Assembly (NCBI GenBank): GCA_958450865.1
Contig: CAUDNY010000006.1
Location: 62,001 to 126,000 of the forward strand
Length of the DNA stretch: 64,000 bases
Direction of reading: 5' to 3'
Source: an uncultured Collinsella sp.
GTDB lineage: Bacteria > Actinomycetota > Coriobacteriia > Coriobacteriales > Coriobacteriaceae
Part shown: positions 16,749-25,288 of the stretch, piece by piece
Position numbering within the stretch: the stretch's first letter is position 1
Layout: every line of letters starts with the position of its first letter
Position numbers and translations under genes: made by a program
Notes under the pieces: generated by a model
Seen by the model: only the letters and a program-made list of their open reading frames with translations
Databases searched by the model: none
Told to the model about the DNA's origin: nothing

Positions 16749-17408
16749 GTGTCCGCATTTCCGTTCGACGCCGTTATCTTTGACATGGACGGCGTCATTG
16801 TCGATACCGAGTATTACTACTTGGGCGAGACTGCCGCGTTTGCCAAGGAGCTGGGGCTTAATCTGACTCAAGAGGAGTTGAATGGGCAGGTCGGTACCTC
16901 CCATCAGTTCTTCCTGCATATGCTGGTCGATTGGTTTGAGCGCGCCGGTAAGGGGCATTTCACTGGCGAGGAAGCGTTGGCCCGTTGGGACGAGTGGGCG
17001 CATAAACGTCCGCGCGACTATCAGGCTTTGATTAACCCAGGCGCCGTGGATACGATTCGAGAGCTGCCGCGCCGTGGCGTTCGCGTGGCGCTTGCCAGCT
17101 CGTCTCCCATGGTTAGCATCGAGGAAGTACTCAACGCATGCGGGCTGTCGGATGCCTTTGAGTATGTGGTGAGCGGCGAGCAGTTTAAGGAGAGCAAGCC
17201 CGAGCCCGACATCTACCTGCATGCGCTGGATCTGCTGGGGCTGCCCGCGAGTCGCTGCTGCTGCGTTGAGGACTCGGTGCCTGGCATCACTGCCGGCAAG
17301 CGAGCCGGTCTGACAGTCATTGCCAAGCGCGAGGAACGCTTTGGCTTTAGCCAGGATGCCGCGGACAAGATTATCGACCAGCTGCCGGAGCTGCTCACGC
17401 TTTCTTAG
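16749..17408 (+). CDS. HAD hydrolase, beta-phosphoglucomutase-like
   Basis: A 219-residue HAD protein with motif I FDMDGVIVDTE, a small helical cap, motif II ALASSSP, Lys in FKESKPEPDIYLHAL, and motif IV VEDSVPGITAGKRAG. This is the pattern of beta-phosphoglucomutase and small sugar-phosphate phosphatases. GTG at 16749 is chosen because GGGAGGG lies just upstream; the longer frame starting at 16701 has no such site. It follows the Cof-type HAD gene and ends before a strong terminator. Confidence 0.88.
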   Translation: MSAFPFDAVIFDMDGVIVDTEYYYLGETAAFAKELGLNLTQEELNGQVGTSHQFFLHMLVDWFERAGKGHFTGEEALARWDEWAHKRPRDYQALINPGAVDTIRELPRRGVRVALASSSPMVSIEEVLNACGLSDAFEYVVSGEQFKESKPEPDIYLHALDLLGLPASRCCCVEDSVPGITAGKRAGLTVIAKREERFGFSQDAADKIIDQLPELLTLS

Positions 17409-17492
17409 GAGCGCGGTAGTTGCGCGTTTTTCGGGTCAGATGAGTAAATACCCGACATTTTGGTGCGGCAGCAAGCATACTTAATGCTAATG

Positions 17493-17531
17493 CGGGCTTA
17501 AGGGCTTGTTGAATGCCCTTAAGCCCGTTTT
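17493..17531 (+). terminator. Rho-independent terminator
   Basis: CGGGCTTAAGGGC and GCCCTTAAGCCCG form a perfect stem followed by TTTTA. It closes the HAD pair and precedes gntR. Confidence 0.9.
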
Positions 17532-17558
17532 AGACGTAATTGTGCTGGGAGAGGGTAT

Positions 17559-18302
17559 ATGCCACCGACTGAAGGGCTAACTGACGGTAAAGCAGCGATA
17601 CCGCTGTACCAACAGGTTATTGATATCATTAAAAACGAAATCAGCTCCGGTGCCTACAAGGCGGGCGCGCGGATACCCAACGAATTCGAATTGGCTGAGA
17701 ACTATAAAGTTGGCCGCGTTACCGTGCGACGCGCTATTGAGGAGCTCGTCCAGCAGGGCTATCTAACGAAGCGGCAGGGGAAAGGCACGTTTGTCAATGC
17801 CCCCAAGCTCAAGCGCAAGATTCGCCAGAAGGATGACGTCCAGAGTTTTTCGGACGCATGCCGCGTTAACGGAATGGAGGCGGGGGCGCGCGTCATTTCG
17901 AGAAAGATACTGCCGGCGGATTCCACCGAAGCGCAGTTCTTTAGTGTTCCCGTTGGAACTGATTTGATTTGCGTTGAGCGTGTGCGTACTGCCGATGACG
18001 TTCCCGTCATGCTCGAGAACAACATATACGTTTACGAGGACAACGCTTATCTATCAACGGCACCTCTATCTAACCAATCCATTTTTGAGTTTGTGCGCAA
18101 CCGGACGGGCCGTACGCCCGCGTTTACCGACCCGTGCACGCTCGAGATCGCGTGCGCGTCGCCCGAGGTCGCTCGGCTGTTGGCAGTTCCCGTTGGCGAA
18201 CCCTTGTTTTATATGGAAGCCTTCTTTTTCGATGAGCAGCGGCGGCCGTTTATCATCGGTCGTCAGCGGATCGTTGGGTCTCGCTACGTTTTTGACATCT
18301 AG
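17559..18302 (+). CDS. GntR-family transcriptional regulator with UTRA domain
   Basis: A 247-residue regulator. The N-terminal winged helix has PLYQQVIDIIKNEISSGAYKAGARIPNEFELAENYKVGRVTVRRAIEELVQQGYLTKRQGKGTFV (residues about 14-78), typical of the HutC/FarR subfamily. The C-terminal UTRA domain (about 90-245; ICVERVRTADDVPVMLEN, FYMEAFFFDEQRRPFIIGRQRIVGSRYVFDI) would bind a small effector such as a sugar phosphate. It is followed by its own terminator and then by a nine-gene catabolic operon in the same direction. A dyad at the operon promoter is its probable binding site. GGAGAGGG precedes ATG 17559. Confidence 0.92.
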   Translation: MPPTEGLTDGKAAIPLYQQVIDIIKNEISSGAYKAGARIPNEFELAENYKVGRVTVRRAIEELVQQGYLTKRQGKGTFVNAPKLKRKIRQKDDVQSFSDACRVNGMEAGARVISRKILPADSTEAQFFSVPVGTDLICVERVRTADDVPVMLENNIYVYEDNAYLSTAPLSNQSIFEFVRNRTGRTPAFTDPCTLEIACASPEVARLLAVPVGEPLFYMEAFFFDEQRRPFIIGRQRIVGSRYVFDI

Positions 18303-18311
18303 GACATTGCG

Positions 18312-18353
18312 TATGGAAGCGCCCGGTGAATCATCTCACCGGGCGCTTCCATA
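18312..18353 (+). terminator. Terminator after gntR
   Basis: TGGAAGCGCCCGGTGA (18314-18329) pairs perfectly with its complement (18336-18351). The T run is weak, so some read-through into the operon is possible. Confidence 0.8.
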
Positions 18354-18412
18354 CCGTTCACGGCGCGAACGCAACCGTTCAACCGCGTTGCGGCAATCAG
18401 TTTGAAATTATC

Positions 18413-18441
18413 TTGATGACGGGAAAAGCTGCTGGTAATCT
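18413..18441 (+). promoter_or_regulatory. Promoter of the catabolic operon
   Basis: TTGATG (18413-18418) and TAATCT (18436-18441) have a 17-base spacer. The inferred start point falls inside the dyad at 18439-18456. Confidence 0.6.
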
Positions 18442-18456
18442 ATGGGACGTCATAGA
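18439..18456. promoter_or_regulatory. Candidate GntR operator
   Basis: TCTATG-GGACGT-CATAGA is a perfect 6+6 dyad. It overlaps the -10 box and start region of the operon promoter, the expected place for repression by the adjacent GntR/UTRA protein. Confidence 0.55.
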
Positions 18457-18520
18457 ACGTTTGCCTTATGCAAGCGTTGAAGCGAGATGCGATGCAGTCT
18501 CGAGTTCTTTGGAGGTATCT

Positions 18521-19984
18521 ATGTCAGATACGAAGGCGAAGAAGACAAACAGACGTTTTAAGTTCAAATTACCGCATGTCTATACGATCATGTTCTTGCT
18601 GATCGTTGTCTTTGCGGTTCTGACTTGGATCGTTCCCTCTGGTCAGTACCAGCGCAAGACGATTTCGACAGCGGCGGGCGAGCGTGAAGTCGCCGTTGCT
18701 GGTACCTATGAACAGGTCGATAAGAATTACACCGATTCCGAGACCGGCGAGACCATCAATCTGGGCCAGGATATCTTCGCGGTCCTGCAAGCGCCCACTA
18801 AGGGCATCCAGGAGGCTGCTGACGTCGTTGCGTTCGTCTTATTGATTGGCGGATCGTTCGCAGTCATCACCAAGACCAACGCTTTGAATGCCGGCATGAG
18901 CCGTGTGATTAAAAAGCTCAAGAACAAGGACATCCTCATCATTCCCATCACGATGACGTTGCTGTCCATTTGCGGCACTACGTTTGGTATGTCTGAGGAA
19001 GCCCTGCCGTTCTATGCCATCTTCATTCCCATCATGATGGGTATCGGTTATGACTCGATGACGGCATTCATCATCTGCTTCCTTGGTCCTAACCTGGGAT
19101 ATTGTGCTTCGACCATCGACCCGTTCAATGTTTTGATCGCCCAAGGCATTATCGGCATCGAGGGCAATCCTCAGCTGTGGCTGCGCGCCATCTCTTGGGT
19201 CATCTTTACCGCCGTTGGCATCGCATGGGCCATGCGCTATGCCATGCGCGTCAAGAAAAACCCCGAGTCGTCCATTACGTACGAGGACGACAAGCTCAAG
19301 CGTGTTGAGTTTTCCGTGACCGATGCCTCCATCGAGGAAGAGTTCACTACCCGTCAGAAGCTCGTGCTTATCGATTTTGCCTGCGGTATGGGCATTATCG
19401 TCTGGGGTCTTGTTACCCAGGGCTGGTACATGAATGAGATTTCCGCCGTGTTCCTTGGTATGGGCTTGCTTGCCGGTATCCTGGGCGGCCTTGACCAGCA
19501 GACGATCGCCGAGGAGTTCGTTAAAGGCATTGCCGACTTTGCGTACGCCGCCATCGTTATCGGTATCGCTCGCGGCATTCTGGTCATCGCCGAGGGCGGC
19601 ATGATCATCGACACCATCCTCCAGGCGCTCGCTACTGCGCTTGCCGGTGCACCCGCCGCCGTCTACACCACGTTTATGTATATCGTCCTTGGCCTGCTCT
19701 CTTTGCTGGTTCCCTCGAGTTCTGGCCTGGCGGCGCTTACCATGCCCGTTATGGGCCCCCTGACCGAGCTCATGGGCCTCAATCCCGAGGCGGCCGTCAC
19801 CGCGCTCCAGTTTGCCAACCAGACCATCAACACCATCAGCCCCGTGGCGGGCATGACGGTCGCCGGTCTTGCCGTGGCTAAGATTTCGTTTGGCCAATGG
19901 TGGAAGACCATTTGGAAGTTCTTCATCTTCATGGTCGTCTTTGGCCTGATCGTAACGGCAATCTCTGGCATGCTTCCGGTGTAG
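18521..19984 (+). CDS. YfcC-family membrane transporter (C4-dicarboxylate carrier-like)
   Basis: A 487-residue polytopic protein with about 12 membrane segments. Recognisable family features are the first span FLLIVVFAVLTWIVPSGQY, the VAFVLLIGGSFAVITKTNALNAGM segment, TFGMSEEALPFYAIFIPIM, and the paired re-entrant-type GLLSLLVPSSSGLAALTMPVMGPL region. YfcC/ArcD-like members move amino acids, peptides or carboxylates. It is the first gene of the GntR-linked operon, so it likely imports the compound degraded by the following enzymes. ATG at 18521 follows GGAGG exactly; a longer frame upstream overlaps the terminator and is rejected. Confidence 0.88.
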   Translation: MSDTKAKKTNRRFKFKLPHVYTIMFLLIVVFAVLTWIVPSGQYQRKTISTAAGEREVAVAGTYEQVDKNYTDSETGETINLGQDIFAVLQAPTKGIQEAADVVAFVLLIGGSFAVITKTNALNAGMSRVIKKLKNKDILIIPITMTLLSICGTTFGMSEEALPFYAIFIPIMMGIGYDSMTAFIICFLGPNLGYCASTIDPFNVLIAQGIIGIEGNPQLWLRAISWVIFTAVGIAWAMRYAMRVKKNPESSITYEDDKLKRVEFSVTDASIEEEFTTRQKLVLIDFACGMGIIVWGLVTQGWYMNEISAVFLGMGLLAGILGGLDQQTIAEEFVKGIADFAYAAIVIGIARGILVIAEGGMIIDTILQALATALAGAPAAVYTTFMYIVLGLLSLLVPSSSGLAALTMPVMGPLTELMGLNPEAAVTALQFANQTINTISPVAGMTVAGLAVAKISFGQWWKTIWKFFIFMVVFGLIVTAISGMLPV

Positions 19985-19993
19985 GTGGTTGTG

Positions 19994-21577
19994 ATGTCTG
20001 ATCGTTTGACGGTCCTGACGTCTAAGAGCGTCTTTACCGGTACGGGGGACCTGCCGTTTGAAGGTTTCGTAGCGGTCCGTGGCAATCGAATTGAGGCGGT
20101 TGGCACCAAGTGCGAGGTAGCTTCGTATTTGACCCAGGCGGACGAGGTAGTTGACCTGGGCGACCGCACCGTCATGCCCGGCCTGATCGATGTGCATACC
20201 TTCTATACGGGCTGGGCACTGCGGACGTTGGGGTCTGATCTGTCCGGCGTCGCCGATGCCAAAGAGGCCGTGTCGCTCTTGCGTGCATGGAAAGATGATC
20301 ATCCGGATTGCGCGGCGGCTTTTGGCCACAACCTGCCCGAAACGTTGGCATCGGATGCCGAGAACGCAAATACGGCAGCTGTGTTTGACGAGTTTTTTGG
20401 TGATATCCCTGTCGTCTGCTTTACACCGGGCGCGGAGACCTGCGTTCTCAATGCTGCCGCCAGTGCGCGATACGGTTTTACACCGCAGGCGTGCTATGCC
20501 GAGGAGATCTGGCGCATGATGAGCGATTTCCTCGCGTTGCCCGAGGTGCGCGCGGGGTATTCGGACTACATGAGCATGCTTAACGAGCGCGGCGTTACCG
20601 CCATCAAGGAGATGGCGTTTGATGACTACTACGGCTTTGCCGACGAAATGGCTCGCCGTGAGGAATCTGGCGAGCTGACGGTTCGCGTCTCTATGATGTC
20701 GCAGCCGGTGGGCGCTGGTGCAAATCTGGCATATGCTCGCGAGGCACGAGAGCGCTTCCGGGGACCGTTCGTTCGTTTTTCTGGCTTCAACCGTATGACC
20801 GATCGCGGCGTATGGGCGGGGCTTGCCGAGATGATTGACCCCTATGAGGACACGGCCGATGCGGGCGCTGCCGGCAAGACGGTCGTCGAGGAGCCAGAGT
20901 GGGATCTGATTGAGAACGAGCTGCGTGCAATTGATGCTGACGGTTTCCGATATTCCTTGCATTGCCAGGGCGATGGCGCCGTTCGTCGCACCGTGGCGCT
21001 CTATGCCTCGCTGCCTCGAGACGAGCATGGACGGATGCTTCGCCGCCATGCGATTACCGATCTCGAGAACTCTGACCCGACCGATCTTGTCGAGTTTGGC
21101 AAGTTAGGTGGAATTTGCGAGGTCTATCCGCAGATTCTGACGCTGGACCGGCGCGAGGATTGCCTGTCGATGATGCGTCGACAAATTGGCGAGACGCGAC
21201 TTTTGCACAGCTGGAATCGCCGCGGCATGGAAGATTCCGGATGCACAGTGTGCTGTGGCACTGATTTGCCGCTGTTGATTCCGAGCTTGGGCGAGTCAAT
21301 CTACAGCGCGTGCGGCGGGTTCTTCGCCGACGGACTTCCCGTGAATGAGGCCAACGTGCTGACGCTTGTCGAGCTTTTGCGCGCTTGGACTGCCGGGGGC
21401 GCGTACGACCTGATGCGCGAAGACGAGCTGGGTACGCTTGAGGTTGGCAAGCTTGCCGATATCTGCGTACTCGATCGGGATGTGTTCGACCTCGATTATC
21501 GCGACGCACGCGATCTTGCGGTTGATATGACGATGTCGGACGGACAAATCGTGTTCGATCGAAATAAGGAGGCATAA
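19994..21577 (+). CDS. Amidohydrolase (YtcJ/Amidohydro_3-like) with altered metal motif
   Basis: A 527-residue metal-dependent hydrolase. It has the N-terminal beta sandwich (FEGFVAVRGNRIEAVG), PGLIDVHTF where HxH is normally found (here His-Thr-Phe), LHCQGDGAVRRTV matching the HxxGD motif, HAITDLE, GTDLPLL, and a C-terminal GTLEVGKLADICVLD typical of the family. Loss of the second His of HxH would change or abolish one metal site. Relatives hydrolyse N-acyl or N-formyl amino groups. ATG at 19994 is preferred to GTG at 19985; TAGGTGG precedes it and overlaps the transporter stop. It lies two bases from the next gene. Confidence 0.85.
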   Translation: MSDRLTVLTSKSVFTGTGDLPFEGFVAVRGNRIEAVGTKCEVASYLTQADEVVDLGDRTVMPGLIDVHTFYTGWALRTLGSDLSGVADAKEAVSLLRAWKDDHPDCAAAFGHNLPETLASDAENANTAAVFDEFFGDIPVVCFTPGAETCVLNAAASARYGFTPQACYAEEIWRMMSDFLALPEVRAGYSDYMSMLNERGVTAIKEMAFDDYYGFADEMARREESGELTVRVSMMSQPVGAGANLAYAREARERFRGPFVRFSGFNRMTDRGVWAGLAEMIDPYEDTADAGAAGKTVVEEPEWDLIENELRAIDADGFRYSLHCQGDGAVRRTVALYASLPRDEHGRMLRRHAITDLENSDPTDLVEFGKLGGICEVYPQILTLDRREDCLSMMRRQIGETRLLHSWNRRGMEDSGCTVCCGTDLPLLIPSLGESIYSACGGFFADGLPVNEANVLTLVELLRAWTAGGAYDLMREDELGTLEVGKLADICVLDRDVFDLDYRDARDLAVDMTMSDGQIVFDRNKEA

Positions 21578-21578
21578 G

Positions 21579-22430
21579 ATGCCTGAATCCAAACCGACGC
21601 TGCGCCGCGAACAGATTGCAGGCATGAATATCCACTACATCATGTGGTCGCTCGATTACTTCCTTGATGTGCAGCAGCGCTTGGGCTTTGAGTCCATTGA
21701 GCTGTGGTGCGCGGAGCCGCATGTGACGCTCGACCATACGGGCTACTTTGAGGCTGAGGTCCTGGCGAAAAAAGCTGCAGACCGTGGGCTTAGGTATCGT
21801 ACTCTGTGCCCCGAGAATGTTGTCTATCCTTGGCAGTACTGCGCGCGCAAACCGTTGCATGAACAGCGCAGCCTGGCGTACTTTAAGCACGGCATTGAGC
21901 TTGCCGAGGTACTTGGGTGCGACCGTATGTCCGTCAACTCGGGCTGGGGCGACTGGGACGAGGACCGCGAGGAAGCCTGGAAGCGCAGCCGCGAGCACTT
22001 GTCCATTCTGGCGGAGTATGCCGGCGAGCACGGTCTGGTGCTTACGATGGAAAGCCTGCGTCCCGAGGAGAGCAACCTTGTGACGACGGTTTCCGATGCG
22101 AAGCGCATGATTGACGAGGTCGCGAGCCCGTATTTACAGCCCATGGTTGATACAACCGCGATGGGCGTTGCTGGCGAGACGCTCGAGGACTGGTTTGCCA
22201 CCTTTGGTGATGGGGCAATTCACGAGATGCACTTTATCGACGGTGACCCGTATGGCCATCTGGTGTGGGGCGATGGCAAGCACGATATGGACGCCTTCGT
22301 TGCCACACTCAACGCCCATGGTTTCGACGGCATGCTGGGCCAGGAAATTACGGACGGCCGTTACTACGATGACCCGGCGGCGGCTGATGCCAAGAACATG
22401 GCCGCATTCGAGAAATATCTGATTGACTAA
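21579..22430 (+). CDS. Sugar-phosphate isomerase/epimerase, FrlC-like
   Basis: A 283-residue TIM-barrel protein of the xylose-isomerase-like/AP-endonuclease-2 family. LGFESIELWCAEPH, YRTLCPENVVYP, LTMESLRPEESNLVTT, PMVDTTAM and EMHFIDGD align in order with fructoselysine 3-epimerase FrlC (its IEIWGGRPH, YTPETNGYP, LEPLTPYESNVV, SMVDICA, HLHIVDSD). It probably epimerises a ketosamine or related sugar so the downstream kinase and deglycase can act. GGAGG precedes ATG 21579, which lies one base after the amidohydrolase stop. The similarity is from memory of the E. coli protein, so function is an inference. Confidence 0.82.
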   Translation: MPESKPTLRREQIAGMNIHYIMWSLDYFLDVQQRLGFESIELWCAEPHVTLDHTGYFEAEVLAKKAADRGLRYRTLCPENVVYPWQYCARKPLHEQRSLAYFKHGIELAEVLGCDRMSVNSGWGDWDEDREEAWKRSREHLSILAEYAGEHGLVLTMESLRPEESNLVTTVSDAKRMIDEVASPYLQPMVDTTAMGVAGETLEDWFATFGDGAIHEMHFIDGDPYGHLVWGDGKHDMDAFVATLNAHGFDGMLGQEITDGRYYDDPAAADAKNMAAFEKYLID

Positions 22431-22492
22431 AACAACTATCGGCCACGCAGCCAATCTCATTGATTGCGGCCCAAACAAGAAAGGAACTGGAT

Positions 22493-23461
22493 ATGAACGC
22501 ACACGATCTGATCAAAGAGGCAATTGCCGAGAAGGGCAAGTTCGACAGCGTCTACTGGATTGCTTGCGGTGGCTCCATGATCGATTTGATCCCGGCTCAC
22601 GAGCTTCTGCAGCGCGAGGCAACCACCTTCACTTCGTATATCTATACCGCGCGTGAATTCGACATTATGCGTCCGCGTCGTCTGGGCGAGAAGTCCCTGG
22701 TCATTGCTTGCAGCCACAGTGGCAATACCCCGGAGGTCGTCGAGGGCTGCGAGATTGCCCTTGCCGCCGGCGCTACGGTGATCGCCCAGACCGACAACGC
22801 TGGATCCAAGATCGACTCCGGCAAGTGGACCACGTGGGTCTACCCATGGGGCGAGGGTGTGCCGCAGGCCGAGGTCCCCGCTGGCATTTCGCTGTCGCTT
22901 GCGGCAGAGCTGCTCGATCAGCAGGAGGGCTACGCCGATCTTGCCGACATGTATGCCGGTATCGCCGAGATGGATAAGATTCTTCCCCCGGCACGCGAGA
23001 AGGTAAATGCCGAGCTGGGCGATCGCTTTGCCAAGCTTTGCCAGGAGCACGAGTTCTTCTATATTCTGGGCAGCGGTCCCAACTTTAGCCAGACCTATGG
23101 TTTCGCTATCTGCTCTCTTATGGAGATGCAGTGGCAGCACTGCAGCTACATCCACTCTGCCGAGTACTTCCATGGCCCCTTCGAGGCTACTCAGGATGGC
23201 GTTTTTTACTTCCTGCAGATGGGCTCCAGCGAGTGCCGTGCTATGGACGAGCGCGCCCTGGCGTTCCTTAAGACGCATACCGATACGCTGATGGTGCTCG
23301 ATGCCAAGGAGTACGGTATGGAAGCCGTGCCGGCGAGCGTCCGTGCCTATCTGGACCCGGTGCTGTTCTACGCCATGAACTGCGAGCTGCGTGCCGCACG
23401 CGGCAAGGTGTTTGATCACGATCCCGATTTCCGCCGCTATATGGGTGTTGTCGAGTACTAG
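22493..23461 (+). CDS. SIS-domain deglycase, FrlB-like
   Basis: A 322-residue protein with two SIS sugar-isomerase domains. The first has YWIACGGSM (about 20-28) and CSHSGNTPEVVEG; the second has ILGSGPNFSQTYGFAICSLMEMQWQHCSYIHSAEYFHGPFE. The end DHDPDFRRYMGVVEY closely resembles that of fructoselysine-6-phosphate deglycase FrlB (DHNPDERRYYGGLVEY). FrlB-type enzymes split phosphorylated Amadori compounds into glucose 6-phosphate and an amine. It sits between FrlC- and FrlD-like genes, strongly supporting an Amadori-type pathway. AAAGGA precedes ATG 22493; an upstream frame to 22460 lacks a site. Confidence 0.88.
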   Translation: MNAHDLIKEAIAEKGKFDSVYWIACGGSMIDLIPAHELLQREATTFTSYIYTAREFDIMRPRRLGEKSLVIACSHSGNTPEVVEGCEIALAAGATVIAQTDNAGSKIDSGKWTTWVYPWGEGVPQAEVPAGISLSLAAELLDQQEGYADLADMYAGIAEMDKILPPAREKVNAELGDRFAKLCQEHEFFYILGSGPNFSQTYGFAICSLMEMQWQHCSYIHSAEYFHGPFEATQDGVFYFLQMGSSECRAMDERALAFLKTHTDTLMVLDAKEYGMEAVPASVRAYLDPVLFYAMNCELRAARGKVFDHDPDFRRYMGVVEY

Positions 23462-23475
23462 AAGGGACAAAGGCC

Positions 23476-24339
23476 ATGGCATTTAACGTTAACGCGCTCG
23501 GATTTGGCGACAACGTCGTCGATCGCTACGAGCATATCCACACCATGTATCCTGGCGGCAACGCGGTGAACTTCGCCGTTTATGCCAAGAAATGCGGTGC
23601 CGCACGCTCTGCATACATGGGCATTTTTGGCAATGACGCCGCTGCCGAGCATGTCATTGCAAGCCTCGAGGACGAGGGTATCGAGCTTGACAAGTGCGAG
23701 CAGATGATTGGCGAGAACGGAGCGGCTCGCGTGACCGTCGTCGACGGTGACCGTGTCTTCCTTGGCTCCAACGAGGGCGGTATCCGCGGCGATGCGCGCT
23801 ATGTCCTCGATCGCTTTGACCTTGCGTACATGAAGCAGTTCGATGTGGTTCATTCGGGCAACTATTGCTTTACCGAGCGCGAGCTGCCCAAGTTGAAGGC
23901 TGCGGGCGTCACGGTTTCTTTTGACTTTTCGGACGACTCCACCGACGAGTATTACGAGCAGATTGCGCCCTACGTCGATTTCGCTTTCTTTAGTGCGGCG
24001 GATGCCGCGAGTGAGGACGAGATCCGCGAGCGTCTGGCATGGGTGAAGGGCCTGGGTCCGCGTTTTGTGTCGGCTACGGCGGGCGCCGAGGGCTGCATTG
24101 CTTACGACGGCGAGCGTTATTACCGCCAGCTGGCTAAACCGGTAACGGACATGAAGGACACCATGGGGGCGGGCGACTCGTTCCTCACCTCGTTTTTGAT
24201 GTGCTATCTCGATTCCGCCAAGCGTGGTGAGGATGGCGCCGAGGCCATCGAGCGCGCGCTTGACTTTGCTGCCGGGTTTGCTTCGACCGTGTGCGGCATG
24301 GAAGGTTCTTGGGGCCACGGAGCACCAATCGTCGAATAG
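23476..24339 (+). CDS. PfkB-family carbohydrate kinase, FrlD-like
   Basis: A 287-residue ribokinase-fold kinase. FGDNVVDRYEHIHTMYPGGNAVNFAVYAKKCG, the GENGAARVTVVDGDRVFLGSNEG stretch, VSFDFSDDST, and the catalytic DTMGAGDSFLTSFL (anion hole and base Asp) align in order with fructoselysine 6-kinase FrlD. It would phosphorylate the sugar moiety on C6 before cleavage by the preceding FrlB-like deglycase. ATG at 23476 is 14 bases after the deglycase stop with AAAGG upstream. An intra-operon hairpin follows. Confidence 0.88.
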   Translation: MAFNVNALGFGDNVVDRYEHIHTMYPGGNAVNFAVYAKKCGAARSAYMGIFGNDAAAEHVIASLEDEGIELDKCEQMIGENGAARVTVVDGDRVFLGSNEGGIRGDARYVLDRFDLAYMKQFDVVHSGNYCFTERELPKLKAAGVTVSFDFSDDSTDEYYEQIAPYVDFAFFSAADAASEDEIRERLAWVKGLGPRFVSATAGAEGCIAYDGERYYRQLAKPVTDMKDTMGAGDSFLTSFLMCYLDSAKRGEDGAEAIERALDFAAGFASTVCGMEGSWGHGAPIVE

Positions 24340-24408
24340 CTTAAGAAAGCGTACGGCGGTCTGGCTATGAGGCCTTGGACAGCCGATGCAAAACAATAAG
24401 CGAAATGC

Positions 24409-24443
24409 GAAAAGGGGGCTCGCCATGTGGTGGGTCCCCTTTT
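24409..24443 (+). terminator. Intra-operon hairpin
   Basis: AAAAGGGGG and the complementary TCCCCTTTT flank a 15-base loop between the two kinase genes. This may lower transcription of the distal half of the operon. Confidence 0.5.
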
Positions 24444-24460
24444 GAACATTGGAGAAGACC

Positions 24461-25261
24461 ATGGGTATTAAAGCGTGCGCGGCTGGTTTTTGCTGCGCGG
24501 ACGTCTATCAAAACATCGGCGTGTTCTATCCGACCGGTAATGGCATTGACTGGGGTATCCATCTTGCACGAATGGGCGTTTCGGTATCCGCCGTGTCGGT
24601 TGTCGGCAAGGACGAGTACGGAGACAAGATGAGAGAGGCGCTGGCCGCCGAGGGGTTCGATATCTCACATCTGCGGGTGGAGGATGGCGACACTTCGGTG
24701 ATGCTCATGGCTTTGAAAGACGGCGTCGATCGCGTGCATCTCGAGGCAATCGATGGTGTTATGGAGACATATCGACCGAATGAAGACGACCGGGCGTTTA
24801 TCCTAGAGCATGACATCATTCATACCGACCTGTTTGGCAATTGTTTGGACCTCCTGCCCGAATGGCATGATGCGGGCAAGACGGTGGTTATGGACTTCTC
24901 GGTGTTCAGCCAGGATCCCGAATATGCCTGCGAGAATCATTTTCCCTACGTTGACTATGCGTTCATGTCGTTTGAAGAGGACACTCCGGAGCTACGAGAC
25001 TGGGTACGTCACGTGCAGGGATTGGGACCGCGCGTTGCGGTTGCCACGCTTGGCGAGAAGGGAAGCATTGCCTATGACGGTGAGCGCTTCTATGAGTGCG
25101 GGATCGTACCGGCGGAGAAGGTCGTTAATACCGTGGGTGCCGGCGACTCGTATATTGCCGGGTTTACCAAGGGCGTGATCGATGGCCTTGATATTCCGGC
25201 GTGTATGAAGGCGGGCGCTGAGCTGTCCTCCCGCGTCATCGGCTCTTTTGAGCCGTACTAG
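24461..25261 (+). CDS. Second PfkB-family carbohydrate kinase
   Basis: A 266-residue ribokinase-fold protein, distinct from the preceding kinase. CCADVYQNIGVFYPTGNGIDWGIHLARMGVSVSAVSVVGKDEYG, VVMDFSVFSQD, VATLGEKGSIAYDGERFYEC and the catalytic NTVGAGDSYIAGFTKG are visible. The usual GG(N/A)xxN substrate motif reads TGNGIDW, so substrate choice may differ from FrlD. Having two kinases in one operon suggests two related substrates or successive steps. ATG at 24461 follows GGAGAAG. Confidence 0.85.
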   Translation: MGIKACAAGFCCADVYQNIGVFYPTGNGIDWGIHLARMGVSVSAVSVVGKDEYGDKMREALAAEGFDISHLRVEDGDTSVMLMALKDGVDRVHLEAIDGVMETYRPNEDDRAFILEHDIIHTDLFGNCLDLLPEWHDAGKTVVMDFSVFSQDPEYACENHFPYVDYAFMSFEEDTPELRDWVRHVQGLGPRVAVATLGEKGSIAYDGERFYECGIVPAEKVVNTVGAGDSYIAGFTKGVIDGLDIPACMKAGAELSSRVIGSFEPY

Positions 25262-25288
25262 GGTCAAATGCCTGGAAAGGAGTACGAA

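Noticed and set aside
18839..21049. 736-residue minus-strand frame across the transporter and amidohydrolase genes
   Set aside because: Antisense shadow: it spans two unrelated genes and their junction, and has no ribosome site or recognisable domain.
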